Source: an uncultured Bacteroides sp. (GTDB taxonomy: Bacteria > Bacteroidota > Bacteroidia > Bacteroidales > Bacteroidaceae). Taken from it: a stretch of 64,000 nt of DNA. Below the pieces are notes generated by a model, which saw only the letters and a list, made by a program, of their open reading frames with translations, was not told the DNA's origin and made no database searches. Made by a program: the position numbers and the translations under genes. The stretch's first letter is position 1. Each line of letters begins with the position of its first letter. This document shows, piece after piece, positions 9,071-17,808 of this stretch. Location: contig URYL01000001.1 in the NCBI GenBank assembly GCA_900552075.1, positions 62,001 to 126,000 of the forward strand, in the 5' to 3' direction.

Positions 9071-12000
9071 TTAAAAACTTAACTGTACCGACATACTGTA
9101 CGTTCTGGGAGTGGGAGAAGAAACCCCTCCAGAATTGATGAACTCCGGGTCTCTTCCCTGTAGTTTCTTATCCGCATAAATCAAAAAAGGATTGGTCACC
9201 TGGGCATACAGACTGAGACCTTTCATCTTCATTTTCTCACAAACCGAGCGAGGGAAAGTATAGCCTAGCGAAAGACTCTTCAAGCGCACGAAACTTCCGT
9301 CGGCCACATTCACCTGCGAATAGTTATAGGTATTGTAAGCCCGCTCCACATTCTCTTTTCCCATCAAGCTGTAGATGTCATATCCCGGAATGACCGGAAT
9401 GCTTTTGGTCTGTTCATCCCCCTTTACCAGCCAGCGGTCGCGATACCGGGTGGTGAACACATTCAGGTCGTTGTATTCCGGGTCAAACGTCGGACTGATC
9501 CGCACTTTATTGCCCATGCGGGAAGTCAGGAACACGGAGAGGCTCCAGCCTTTGTAGCGGAAAGTGTTTTCCAGACTGGTAGTGATAAACGGATCGGAAG
9601 GACCCTCATACAGCAGATAGGACCGGTTATAAGTCGTATCATAGAAGTTGGCCCCTGCAATCTGCGAATAGCCATTGGACGACAATGGCAGATTGCCAAA
9701 ATAGAACTGGGGCAATCCTCTATCCGTCAGTCCCCGGAAGTCGAAAGAATACAACCCTCCCCGGGGAAATCCTTCAATGTTCCCCCGCCCGTTGCCTGCC
9801 ACCATGTCGAAAGTAGTAGGTTGGTTCAGCAACCGGGTAATTTCCTGATGATAGAACGAAAAGCCCCAGACCGTATTCCAGCTGAAGTCTTTCTGCCGGA
9901 TGTTCTGCGTATTCAGCAGAAAATCAAGGCCCACGGTCTTCATATCCCCAAAATTCATCCATTTCTTGTACTCTCCTCCGATACCGGAAGTTTGTACCCA
10001 GTCGATCAAATCGAACGAACGGCGCGAATACACATCCAGCGAACAGCTAATCCGGTCGTTCCAGAAAGACAGGTCGGTCCCCACATTGAACTCATACATC
10101 TTTTCCCAAGTGAGGTCACGGTTTTCCAAGTGCTGGATGTAAATGGCATATTCCCGATCGGAGATATCCTTGCGGAAGGTCAGACGACTGTCGTACACCG
10201 GCAAGGAATTGATGGCCTCACTGTTCATCTTGGCCACCAGCCCGTAACTCATACGCAGGGAAAACTGGTTCCAGAAATTACGGAAAGGCGCAAAAAACGA
10301 TTCCGCATCCACATTCCATTTCACTCCCACGTTCCAAGTAGGCAACCATCTTACCCGACGGCCGACTCCTGCCGCATTGGAACCCTCGTAATTACCCACC
10401 ATATTCAAAATATACCGGTTCCGGTAATCGTAGGTCAAGGAGCCGGAAAAAACGACGTCGCGTTCATGGCGATCGTGCAAGGAAAAATAATTTTCCCCTT
10501 CATTCAGTGTCTTTTCAAACACCAGCGGTGAAGTCATGACACTGTTGGCCCGGTTAAAACCGATACCGTATCCCTTGAAAGCATCGGACGACAAGTCGTT
10601 CATCTTCACCTCGGCAAAAGAGAACCACTTGATCCGGTGTCCGCCCCATTCGTGAGCATAATCCAATGAGGCACGTCCCAGATAACTGTTCATCGTCTGT
10701 GACGATTTCTGGTAAACCCCACCCATGGGCAGAATCACCTGCGGCTCCCCCTTCTCCGGACGGTAAAGGTAAATGTTGTGCTGTCTTTCCAACAACCCCC
10801 GGTCGGCCCGGTACGCCCACAGCACATTGGAGTTCTCTCCCAGGAAATGCCCCATCCCCGTCACCGCCATACGGGTATTCAGCAAAAGCGACAGACGCAG
10901 CTTCTTGACAGGTTCCCATTCCCCACTTAATGAGAAACGGAAATCGGACACCCGGATACGCATGTAATTTTCCTGATACTCCTGAAGAATATTAAATGGA
11001 GCCCAGTCGTTCCGGTAATATTCATAATTCCCGGCCTCATCGTAAGGACGCAACGTACGGGACGTATTCAACGCATAATTGAACGGGTTGATATCAAAAT
11101 CACGCTTATAAGTTCCTGCTTCCAAGTTCCGGATGCGTGGAAACGTTCCGGGCGCACGCTGTTCCCGGAAATTGGCCTGCAGATTGGCAGAAACCTTCAG
11201 GCGGGGGGATAGGAAGAAACTCGAATTCAGGAAGCCCGTAAAGCGCTTCACCTTCTCGGCTACCGTTTCACCCGGATCATTGTAGAAACTCACGGAGGCA
11301 TAAGTGGCCGATTTCTCTCCCCCATAACTCAAGGACAACGAATGGTTTTGGGTCAGCGACTGGGTATAGATGTGCTTGAACCAATCGGTATTGTACATGG
11401 ATGCCTTGTGTAAAAACGCCCTTCTGGCCTCCGGCGTATTGGGCAAGCCGAATCCACCTTGCTGAAAAGCATCGATAAGCTGGTACATCTGGGAATACAC
11501 CCCTCCCCTTCGCCCATAAAGGGCGCGGTTCATCGTAAAATAGCCTTTGTTCTCCATCTCGTGATAAACCTGCATCGTTTCGGCACTGTTCATCATGTCA
11601 AACTGCGTATAAGAGGGTCTGAGTCGCAAAGAGGTCGTCAGATTATACGTCACATGGAGTCCTTTTCCGCGTTTGCCAGCCTTGGACTCCACGACGATGA
11701 CTCCGTTCATCCCTCTGGCTCCGTATAAGGAAGTGGCCGAAGCATCTTTCAACACCTCCACGCTTTCAATGTCTGCCGGATTCAGTCCGGCCAGTGTAGA
11801 ACTGACCAACGTAATGGCATCCCCGGAGGCCAGCTGTTCCTCGTTCAATGCCACCATATCCTCCACAACAGCTCCATCCACCACCCACAAAGGCTGCACA
11901 TTTCCGTGAATGGAACTGCCGCCCCGGATGTTGACTTTCGGAGCCGCCCCAAAAGTGCTGGAAACCGCAGAGACATTTAACCCCGGCGCTTTTCCTTCCA

Positions 12001-12460
12001 ACAGGCGACTGAAATCGGCTTGGGGTGCCGAAAGGAAATCTTGGGTAGAGACTTTGGTGACAGCCCCTACAAACAATCGGGAATTTACCTTACTATATCC
12101 CGTCACGACCACCTCCGCCAAGGCCTGCACATCGGATTCCAACACGATGTGCAATTTCTTTTCCGACTTGACAACAAACTCATAGGGTTTCATCCCAATA
12201 TAACTGACGGTCCATTTCTCACCCACAGAAGTACGGATTTCAAACTGACCGTTCAAATCCGTGACGACACCTCTTTTCTTCCGTACATTCTGCACAGCGG
12301 CCCCGATTAACGGCTCTCCACCGCCATCGGTCACGACTCCCCTCACCACAATCTGTGGCATCGCCTCTCGGGTGCCATGAGAAGAGCTTGCATATAAAGC
12401 GCTTATATGCAACAGGAAAGATAGAGCCAACAAGAGCCCTACGTTGTGATTTTTATCCAT
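9071..12460 (-). CDS. SusC/RagA-family TonB-linked outer membrane transporter
   Basis: 1129 residues. A signal peptide is followed by a carboxypeptidase-D-like domain (about 35-115, with GEPLIGAAV and TDLNGQFEI), a TonB-box-like EVVVTGYSKV at about 117-126, a plug domain with the SusC signature PLWVVDGAVVEDM and SVEVLKDASATSLYGARGMNGV, and a long barrel ending SMSVQLSF. It is the first gene of the eight-gene operon and pairs with the SusD gene 12 bases downstream. The CVTGYxxV-like box and the complete length indicate a functional transporter. Confidence 0.95.
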   Translation of the reverse strand: MDKNHNVGLLLALSFLLHISALYASSSHGTREAMPQIVVRGVVTDGGGEPLIGAAVQNVRKKRGVVTDLNGQFEIRTSVGEKWTVSYIGMKPYEFVVKSEKKLHIVLESDVQALAEVVVTGYSKVNSRLFVGAVTKVSTQDFLSAPQADFSRLLEGKAPGLNVSAVSSTFGAAPKVNIRGGSSIHGNVQPLWVVDGAVVEDMVALNEEQLASGDAITLVSSTLAGLNPADIESVEVLKDASATSLYGARGMNGVIVVESKAGKRGKGLHVTYNLTTSLRLRPSYTQFDMMNSAETMQVYHEMENKGYFTMNRALYGRRGGVYSQMYQLIDAFQQGGFGLPNTPEARRAFLHKASMYNTDWFKHIYTQSLTQNHSLSLSYGGEKSATYASVSFYNDPGETVAEKVKRFTGFLNSSFFLSPRLKVSANLQANFREQRAPGTFPRIRNLEAGTYKRDFDINPFNYALNTSRTLRPYDEAGNYEYYRNDWAPFNILQEYQENYMRIRVSDFRFSLSGEWEPVKKLRLSLLLNTRMAVTGMGHFLGENSNVLWAYRADRGLLERQHNIYLYRPEKGEPQVILPMGGVYQKSSQTMNSYLGRASLDYAHEWGGHRIKWFSFAEVKMNDLSSDAFKGYGIGFNRANSVMTSPLVFEKTLNEGENYFSLHDRHERDVVFSGSLTYDYRNRYILNMVGNYEGSNAAGVGRRVRWLPTWNVGVKWNVDAESFFAPFRNFWNQFSLRMSYGLVAKMNSEAINSLPVYDSRLTFRKDISDREYAIYIQHLENRDLTWEKMYEFNVGTDLSFWNDRISCSLDVYSRRSFDLIDWVQTSGIGGEYKKWMNFGDMKTVGLDFLLNTQNIRQKDFSWNTVWGFSFYHQEITRLLNQPTTFDMVAGNGRGNIEGFPRGGLYSFDFRGLTDRGLPQFYFGNLPLSSNGYSQIAGANFYDTTYNRSYLLYEGPSDPFITTSLENTFRYKGWSLSVFLTSRMGNKVRISPTFDPEYNDLNVFTTRYRDRWLVKGDEQTKSIPVIPGYDIYSLMGKENVERAYNTYNYSQVNVADGSFVRLKSLSLGYTFPRSVCEKMKMKGLSLYAQVTNPFLIYADKKLQGRDPEFINSGGVSSPTPRTYSMSVQLSF

Positions 12461-12506
12461 AAAATAGTTCGGTTAAGGTTTTTTACACAAGTAAAAATTT
12501 TCTTTG

Positions 12507-12514
12507 CAAAAATA
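12507..12514 (-). promoter_or_regulatory. -7 promoter box of the SusC/SusD operon
   Basis: On the minus strand these bases read TATTTTTG, matching the Bacteroidota -7 consensus TAnnTTTG, 46 bases upstream of the susC start. A clear -33 TTTG at the usual distance is not present; the nearest (12542-12545 on this strand) is too far. The box is plausible but only half the promoter is seen. Confidence 0.4.
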
Positions 12515-12640
12515 CGACAAGCCTATTCCATGGGAAATCGCCAAAAATGGTTATTTTACGTATCCACAAACGATAGAATATCCCCACATATAGTGATTGT
12601 TTTTCATATCAGATAAATCCACTATGTCAAGGATTTTCCG

Positions 12641-12648
12641 TACATTTG
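12641..12648 (+). promoter_or_regulatory. -7 promoter box of prmA
   Basis: TACATTTG is an exact TAnnTTTG -7 element 31 bases upstream of the prmA ATG. No good -33 TTTG is visible 19-21 bases upstream, so this may be a weak promoter. Confidence 0.5.
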
Positions 12649-12679
12649 TCTAAAATTCTATTTTAAATCGCACAAACGT

Positions 12680-13528
12680 ATGAAATATTTTGAAGTGACC
12701 TTTACCGCACAGCCGTGCAATGAGATCATCACCGACGTACTCTCGGGACTGACTGCCGACATCGGCTTTGAAAGTTTCGTGGAATGTGAAAACGGTATGC
12801 AGGCCTATATCCAGCAAAGCCAGTTTGATGAAGAGGCCCTCAAACAGGTAGTGGAGAATTTCCCGATACCTGATACAACCATTACTTACTCTATCACAGA
12901 GCCGGAAGACAAAAACTGGAACGAGGAATGGGAAAAGAATTTCTTCCAGCCCATCGTCATCGACAACCGCTGCGTGATTCACAGCACCTTCCACAAAGAC
13001 TACCCGAAGGCAGAATATGACATCGTCATCAATCCGCAGATGGCATTCGGTACGGGACACCATGAAACCACCAGTTCCATTTTGGGTGAATTGCTGGAAG
13101 CCGACCTGAAAGGAAAATCCGTGCTTGACATGGGATGCGGTACATCCATCCTGGCTATCCTGGCCAGCATGAGAGGAGCAGAAAAGGTGACCGCCATCGA
13201 CATTGACGACTGGTGTGTGAACAATTCACGCGACAACATTGCCCTGAACGGCATCTCCAACATCACCGTAGAACTGGGCGACGCTTCCCTGCTGAAAGGA
13301 CACGAACCATTTGATGTCATCATTGCCAACATCAACCGCAACATCCTGTTGCAGGATATGCCGGCTTATGCAGCCTGTATGAAAAAAGGCTCTGAATTGT
13401 ATATCAGCGGTTTCTATACACAGGATATTCCAGTATTGCGTGAAAAGGCAGAAAGCCTGGGCATGGAATATGTACACCACCGCGAAAAACACAATTGGGC
13501 AGCTATAAAATTCATCATGAAAAAATAA
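12680..13528 (+). CDS. prmA: ribosomal protein L11 methyltransferase
   Basis: 282 residues, the normal length. The N-terminal substrate-recognition domain (about 1-90) is followed by the linker with NPQMAFGTGHHETT, a diagnostic PrmA motif, and a class I SAM-dependent methyltransferase domain with motif I LDMGCGTSILAI and motif IV IIANINRNIL (NIN replaces the more usual NIL). PrmA trimethylates ribosomal protein L11 in the cytoplasm. The gene is monocistronic and converges with the AlkD-like gene over a shared terminator. Confidence 0.96.
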   Translation: MKYFEVTFTAQPCNEIITDVLSGLTADIGFESFVECENGMQAYIQQSQFDEEALKQVVENFPIPDTTITYSITEPEDKNWNEEWEKNFFQPIVIDNRCVIHSTFHKDYPKAEYDIVINPQMAFGTGHHETTSSILGELLEADLKGKSVLDMGCGTSILAILASMRGAEKVTAIDIDDWCVNNSRDNIALNGISNITVELGDASLLKGHEPFDVIIANINRNILLQDMPAYAACMKKGSELYISGFYTQDIPVLREKAESLGMEYVHHREKHNWAAIKFIMKK

Positions 13529-13550
13529 GATTCTCCAATAAGGAAACAGC

Positions 13551-13586
13551 AAAGGCTGTCAGCGCTTCAATGCCTTGACAGCCTTT
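13551..13586. terminator. bidirectional terminator between prmA and the AlkD-like gene
   Basis: An 11-base perfect stem AAAGGCTGTCA / TGACAGCCTTT encloses 14 bases, with A-rich and T-rich flanks on both sides so that it can work on either strand. The stem overlaps the last codons and stop of the minus-strand AlkD-like gene. Confidence 0.85.
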
Positions 13587-14269
13587 TTCATCTCTTCACT
13601 TACCCGATAAGATTCACCAATCTTCTGAAGGGTCTTGCGGAAGGTGAAGTCATCCAAGTGACAGTTTTCGAGGAAGGCCAAAGTCTTTTCCGGGAATTTC
13701 ACCAAGCATACTGAAAGGGCCCATGCCACAGCCATGCGTACGTAATATTCTTCATGCCGGATACCATCGAGCAAGGACAGCAATTCATCCACATGATCCG
13801 CATCCAAGAAATAACTCATGCTCATCACCACCCCGAAGCGGACTTCATACTCGCCCGATGCCTTCATCCATTCCTTCAGGTAATTCCAAAGACGGTCTGA
13901 ATGCTGACGGATAAACGCCGGGCCACCCCCAAACTTGAACGTATCGCACACCGACCAACTGTTGATGTTCCATACAAAACAGGTCACACGGTGCAGATAT
14001 ACTTCCACATCTTTATCAGGCTTGATGCATCCCAATACCATCCCCTGCAACATACGTTCTTCCATGTAATACCCGTCGACTGTCTCAAGATACTTTTCCC
14101 AGTCGCTCTTGGCAATCCTGGCAGCCAGTTTCCGCAGTGCCGGCAAACGAATGCCCAACACATGTTCTACACCCGGGTGAAGCCCTTCCGTAAACTTGCG
14201 GTTCCCATCTTCCGCCAATATCAGCAGATGTTCTTTGACGGTTAAACCGTCCAGTCTGAATTCCTCCAT
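13559..14269 (-). CDS. AlkD-like DNA alkylation repair protein
   Basis: 236 residues made of HEAT-like helices. The family pattern LPALRKLAARIAKSDW is at about 43-58, and WSVCDTFKFG in the middle corresponds to the AlkD segment carrying the conserved Trp and catalytic Asp. AlkD-type enzymes excise positively charged alkylated bases such as N3-methyladenine and N7-methylguanine without base flipping. The 3' end lies in the terminator shared with prmA; the start is 139 bases from the trp leader peptide, which is divergently transcribed. Confidence 0.85.
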   Translation of the reverse strand: MEEFRLDGLTVKEHLLILAEDGNRKFTEGLHPGVEHVLGIRLPALRKLAARIAKSDWEKYLETVDGYYMEERMLQGMVLGCIKPDKDVEVYLHRVTCFVWNINSWSVCDTFKFGGGPAFIRQHSDRLWNYLKEWMKASGEYEVRFGVVMSMSYFLDADHVDELLSLLDGIRHEEYYVRMAVAWALSVCLVKFPEKTLAFLENCHLDDFTFRKTLQKIGESYRVSEEMKKAVKALKR

Positions 14270-14340
14270 GACCTTATTATATACGCATTTTTTAAATTCC
14301 GGGCAAAGATAGGAAAAACTAAAAAAATTACGCTCTTTTG

Positions 14341-14371
14341 TTTGGAAATTTCAAAGCAATCGTTACCTTTG
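14341..14371 (+). promoter_or_regulatory. trp operon promoter
   Basis: A near-ideal Bacteroidota promoter: -33 TTTG at 14341-14344, 19 bases, then -7 TACCTTTG at 14364-14371. Transcription should begin at about 14378, giving a leader of about 200 bases before trpB that contains the leader peptide and attenuator. Confidence 0.85.
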
Positions 14372-14407
14372 TAGCCGAAACAATAAAAAAACAAGAAAAA
14401 TAACATT

Positions 14408-14470
14408 ATGAGACATTCAATGGTAAATACATTCTTCTGGTGGCGCCGCTTACAACTTCATAAGTCGTAA
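14408..14470 (+). CDS. trpL: trp operon leader peptide
   Basis: A 20-residue ORF, MRHSMVNTFFWWRRLQLHKS, with tandem Trp codons at 14438-14443. It begins about 30 bases after the predicted transcription start and is followed by a terminator 50 bases after its stop. Tandem Trp codons before a tryptophan operon are the hallmark of ribosome-mediated attenuation. The stop codon lies inside the sequence GTCGTAAG (14464-14471) that can pair with the 3' arm of the terminator, so a ribosome that reaches the stop would mask it. Confidence 0.85.
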   Translation: MRHSMVNTFFWWRRLQLHKS

Positions 14471-14550
14471 GGGAACTCAGTCGCGCGTATATACCTCAAA
14501 AAGATATAACCATACAGAAAGGCTGTCGTACTTACGACAGCCTTTTTTGT
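14464..14550 (+). terminator. trp attenuator (alternative terminator and antiterminator)
   Basis: Terminator: GGCTGTCGTA (14521-14530) pairs with TACGACAGCC (14533-14542), followed by TTTTTTG and more T. Alternative pairing: GTCGTAAG at 14464-14471 is exactly complementary to CTTACGAC at 14531-14538 in the terminator, and would disrupt it. When Trp is scarce, stalling at the tandem Trp codons leaves 14464-14471 free; when Trp is plentiful, the ribosome at the stop codon covers it and termination occurs. Pairing is seen in sequence; the mechanism is inferred from known attenuators. Confidence 0.8.
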
Positions 14551-14577
14551 TTTTACCCCTAAAATACAAATACACTC

Positions 14578-15774
14578 ATGAAAACTTATCAAGTCAATCA
14601 AGAAGGATTTTATGGAGATTTTGGTGGAGCCTACATCCCGGAAATTCTCCATCGCTGTGTGGAAGAATTACGAAATGCTTATCTCCAAGTACTGGAAGAT
14701 GAAAGTTTCCAAAAAGAATATCAAGCTTTACTCAAAGACTATGTAGGACGCCCCTCTCCTCTTTACCTCGCCAAACGGTTGTCGGAAAAATACGGATACA
14801 AAATCTACCTGAAACGGGAAGACCTGAACCACACGGGAGCCCATAAAATCAACAATGCCATCGGCCAGGTGCTTTTGGCCCGGAGAATGGGCAAGAAACG
14901 CATCATCGCTGAGACAGGAGCCGGACAGCACGGTGTGGCCACAGCCACAGTATGTGCCCTGATGGGAATGGAATGCGTGGTCTACATGGGAAAGACCGAT
15001 GTGGAACGCCAGCGGGTGAACGTGGAACGCATGCAGATGCTGGGAGCCAGAGTAGAAGCGGTCACTTCTGGCAACATGACCCTGAAAGATGCTACCAACG
15101 AAGCGATTCGTGACTGGTGCTGCCATCCGGAAGACACGTACTACGTGATTGGTTCTACGGTAGGTCCTCATCCTTATCCAGACATGGTAGCCCGCCTGCA
15201 ATCGGTCATCAGCGAGGAAATCAAGAAACAGCTGATGGAACACGAAGGACGTGACTATCCGGATTACCTGATGGCCTGCGTAGGTGGCGGAAGCAATGCC
15301 GCCGGCACCATCTATCATTATCTGGACGACGACCGGGTAAAAATCATTCTGGCAGAAGCGGGAGGCAAAGGTATCCATAGCGGATTCTCAGCCGCTACCA
15401 TCCAGTTGGGACGCTTGGGTATCATCCACGGCTCCAAGACGCTGGTGATGCAAAATGAAGACGGACAAATTCTGGAACCTTACTCCGTATCTGCCGGACT
15501 GGATTATCCGGGCATCGGTCCTATGCACGCTAACTTAGCCGCTCAGAAACGAGCTACCGTATTGGCCATCAACGACGATGAAGCCTTGCGTGCTGCCTTC
15601 GAGCTGACCCGATTGGAAGGTATCATCCCGGCATTGGAATCGGCTCACGCCTTAGGAGCGCTGGAGAAAGTCAAATTCCAGCCTTCTGACATCGTAGTTC
15701 TGACCGTATCAGGAAGAGGAGACAAAGACATCGAAACTTATTTGAGATACAAAAATCACCCTGAACAATTTTAA
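14578..15774 (+). CDS. trpB: tryptophan synthase beta subunit
   Basis: 398 residues, the usual length. PLP-binding lysine is Lys90 in HTGAHKINNA, and the glycine-rich phosphate loop CVGGGSNAAG is present. TrpB condenses indole with serine to give tryptophan, in a complex with TrpA. Unusually compared with many phyla, but as in other Bacteroides, trpB is the first structural gene, with trpA last. It follows the attenuator directly and is 11 bases upstream of trpE. Confidence 0.97.
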   Translation: MKTYQVNQEGFYGDFGGAYIPEILHRCVEELRNAYLQVLEDESFQKEYQALLKDYVGRPSPLYLAKRLSEKYGYKIYLKREDLNHTGAHKINNAIGQVLLARRMGKKRIIAETGAGQHGVATATVCALMGMECVVYMGKTDVERQRVNVERMQMLGARVEAVTSGNMTLKDATNEAIRDWCCHPEDTYYVIGSTVGPHPYPDMVARLQSVISEEIKKQLMEHEGRDYPDYLMACVGGGSNAAGTIYHYLDDDRVKIILAEAGGKGIHSGFSAATIQLGRLGIIHGSKTLVMQNEDGQILEPYSVSAGLDYPGIGPMHANLAAQKRATVLAINDDEALRAAFELTRLEGIIPALESAHALGALEKVKFQPSDIVVLTVSGRGDKDIETYLRYKNHPEQF

Positions 15775-15785
15775 ACGAGAAAACA

Positions 15786-17186
15786 ATGAAAACTTTTGCT
15801 TATACAACCAGCTATAAAACACTTCCCGGCGATTTGCATACTCCCGTAAGCACGTACCTGACAGTACGCGACCTGTTTCCGCAGAGCATCTTGCTGGAAA
15901 GTTCAGATTACCACGGAGTGGAAAACAACCGCTCCTTTATCGGACTGAACCCTATCGCCAGTTTTTCAGTAAACCACGGAATAGTCACTACCGTCTTCCC
16001 TGACAAAAGCCGCGAAGAACATCCTTTGTCTCCTGACTTCCAAGTGGAAGATGCTTTCAAGGATTTCCTGAAACATTTCGAGGTGAAAGGAGAATATGCC
16101 CGCTATGCCGGTGTCTATGGTTACACCACCTTCAATGCGGTCCGTTATTTTGAACCGATTCCGGTGAAAGACAGCAGTGACCCGAAAAACGATGCACCGG
16201 ATATTCTATACATCCTCTACAAATACCTGATTGTATTCAACGACTTCCAAAGCGAAATGGTCTTGGTGGAACTGCAAGCTGACAACGAACCGAGCCACAT
16301 CGAGGAAATTGAAAAGGCAGTCCAGAACCGGAACTATACGACCTACGACTTCCGCGCAATCGGTGAAACCACCAGCACCCTGACCGATGAAGAGCACAAA
16401 GCCAACATCCGTAAAGGTATCGCTCACTGTAAAAGAGGAGATGTGTTCCAGATTGTACTTTCCCGTCGTTTCATCCAACGCTACGAAGGCGATGACTTCA
16501 CCCTCTACCGTGCCTTGAGAAGCATCAATCCTTCTCCTTACTTGTTCTATTTTGATTTCGGCGGATTCCGTATTTTCGGCTCTTCTCCCGAGACTCACTG
16601 CAAAATTGAAGACCGAAAAGCAACCATCGACCCGATTGCCGGTACTACCCGCAGAAGCGGAGACAAGAAAACCGACGAAGCCTTGACCGAAGCTTTGCTG
16701 GCCGACCCGAAAGAAAATGCAGAACACGTGATGCTGGTCGACCTGGCCCGCAACGATTTGAGCCGGAACTGCCACAATACGCACGTGGAATTCTACAAGC
16801 AACCGCAGTACTACAGTCACGTCATCCATCTGGTAAGCCGAGTCAGCGGTACCTTGGATGAAGGAGCCGACCCCATCAAGACGTTCATTGATACGTTCCC
16901 GGCCGGCACGCTGAGTGGAGCTCCAAAGGTGAAAGCCATGCAGCTGATTAGTGAAATTGAACCGCATAACCGAGGCGCTTACGGAGGTTGCATCGGGTTC
17001 ATCGGATTCAACGGCGACTTGAACCAGGCCATCACCATCCGCACCTTTGTAAGCCGTAACAACGAACTCTGGTTCCAGGCTGGAGGCGGCATCGTAGCCA
17101 AGAGTAACGAGAACAATGAACTGCAAGAAGTAAACAACAAGCTGGGAGCCTTGAAGAAAGCCATTCTCCTGGCTGAAAAAAGATAA
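15786..17186 (+). CDS. trpE: anthranilate synthase component I
   Basis: 466 residues. The N-terminal domain has the LLESSD element, which forms the tryptophan feedback site in this family, and the C-terminal chorismate-binding domain has PIAGTTRRSG, HVMLVDLARND and GAPKVKAMQLI. It makes anthranilate from chorismate with ammonia supplied by TrpG. It is 6 bases before trpG, so both subunits are translated together. The retained LLESS motif suggests normal end-product inhibition in addition to attenuation. Confidence 0.97.
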   Translation: MKTFAYTTSYKTLPGDLHTPVSTYLTVRDLFPQSILLESSDYHGVENNRSFIGLNPIASFSVNHGIVTTVFPDKSREEHPLSPDFQVEDAFKDFLKHFEVKGEYARYAGVYGYTTFNAVRYFEPIPVKDSSDPKNDAPDILYILYKYLIVFNDFQSEMVLVELQADNEPSHIEEIEKAVQNRNYTTYDFRAIGETTSTLTDEEHKANIRKGIAHCKRGDVFQIVLSRRFIQRYEGDDFTLYRALRSINPSPYLFYFDFGGFRIFGSSPETHCKIEDRKATIDPIAGTTRRSGDKKTDEALTEALLADPKENAEHVMLVDLARNDLSRNCHNTHVEFYKQPQYYSHVIHLVSRVSGTLDEGADPIKTFIDTFPAGTLSGAPKVKAMQLISEIEPHNRGAYGGCIGFIGFNGDLNQAITIRTFVSRNNELWFQAGGGIVAKSNENNELQEVNNKLGALKKAILLAEKR

Positions 17187-17192
17187 CACCCT

Positions 17193-17759
17193 ATGAAAAT
17201 TGTCATCATCGATAACTATGACTCATTTGTATACAACCTGAGTCACCTACTGAAAGAACTGGGAGCTGAAGTCACTGTAAAACGCAACGACCAATTCCAA
17301 CTGGAAGAACTGGAAGCGTTCGACAAAATCCTTCTCTCCCCGGGACCTGGTATTCCGGAAGAAGCCGGACTCCTGTTAGATGTCATCCATACATACGCCG
17401 GAAAGAAACCCATTCTCGGTGTCTGCCTGGGCGAACAAGCCATCGGCGAAGTGTACGGAGGCAAACTTACCAACCTAGATGAAGTGTTCCACGGCATACA
17501 GAGCCCCATCACACTGACTACTCCGGATTATCTGTTTGAAGGACTTCCCTCACAGATTCAAGTCGGAAGATACCACTCCTGGGTAGTGGAACAGAAAGGA
17601 CTTCCCGATTGTCTGGAAGTCACTGCGGTCAGCAAAGAAGGGTATATCATGGCGCTCCGTCACAAGACACTCGATGTACGCGGCGTACAGTTCCATCCCG
17701 AATCCGTGCTGACTCCCGACGGAAAGCAAATACTGGCGAACTGGATACAACACCAATAA
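17193..17759 (+). CDS. trpG: anthranilate synthase glutamine amidotransferase component
   Basis: 188 residues, a stand-alone class I glutamine amidotransferase. The oxyanion region SPGPGIPEEAG, nucleophile Cys78 in GVCLGEQAIG and the His-Glu pair in VQFHPES are present. The residue after GVCLG is Glu, where many family members have His or Met. It hydrolyses glutamine and channels ammonia to TrpE. It is not fused to TrpD. Confidence 0.95.
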   Translation: MKIVIIDNYDSFVYNLSHLLKELGAEVTVKRNDQFQLEELEAFDKILLSPGPGIPEEAGLLLDVIHTYAGKKPILGVCLGEQAIGEVYGGKLTNLDEVFHGIQSPITLTTPDYLFEGLPSQIQVGRYHSWVVEQKGLPDCLEVTAVSKEGYIMALRHKTLDVRGVQFHPESVLTPDGKQILANWIQHQ

Positions 17760-17808
17760 GCCTCTAAAAGAAACCCATTTTATAACTGATAAAACTTAGA
17801 AATACAAT

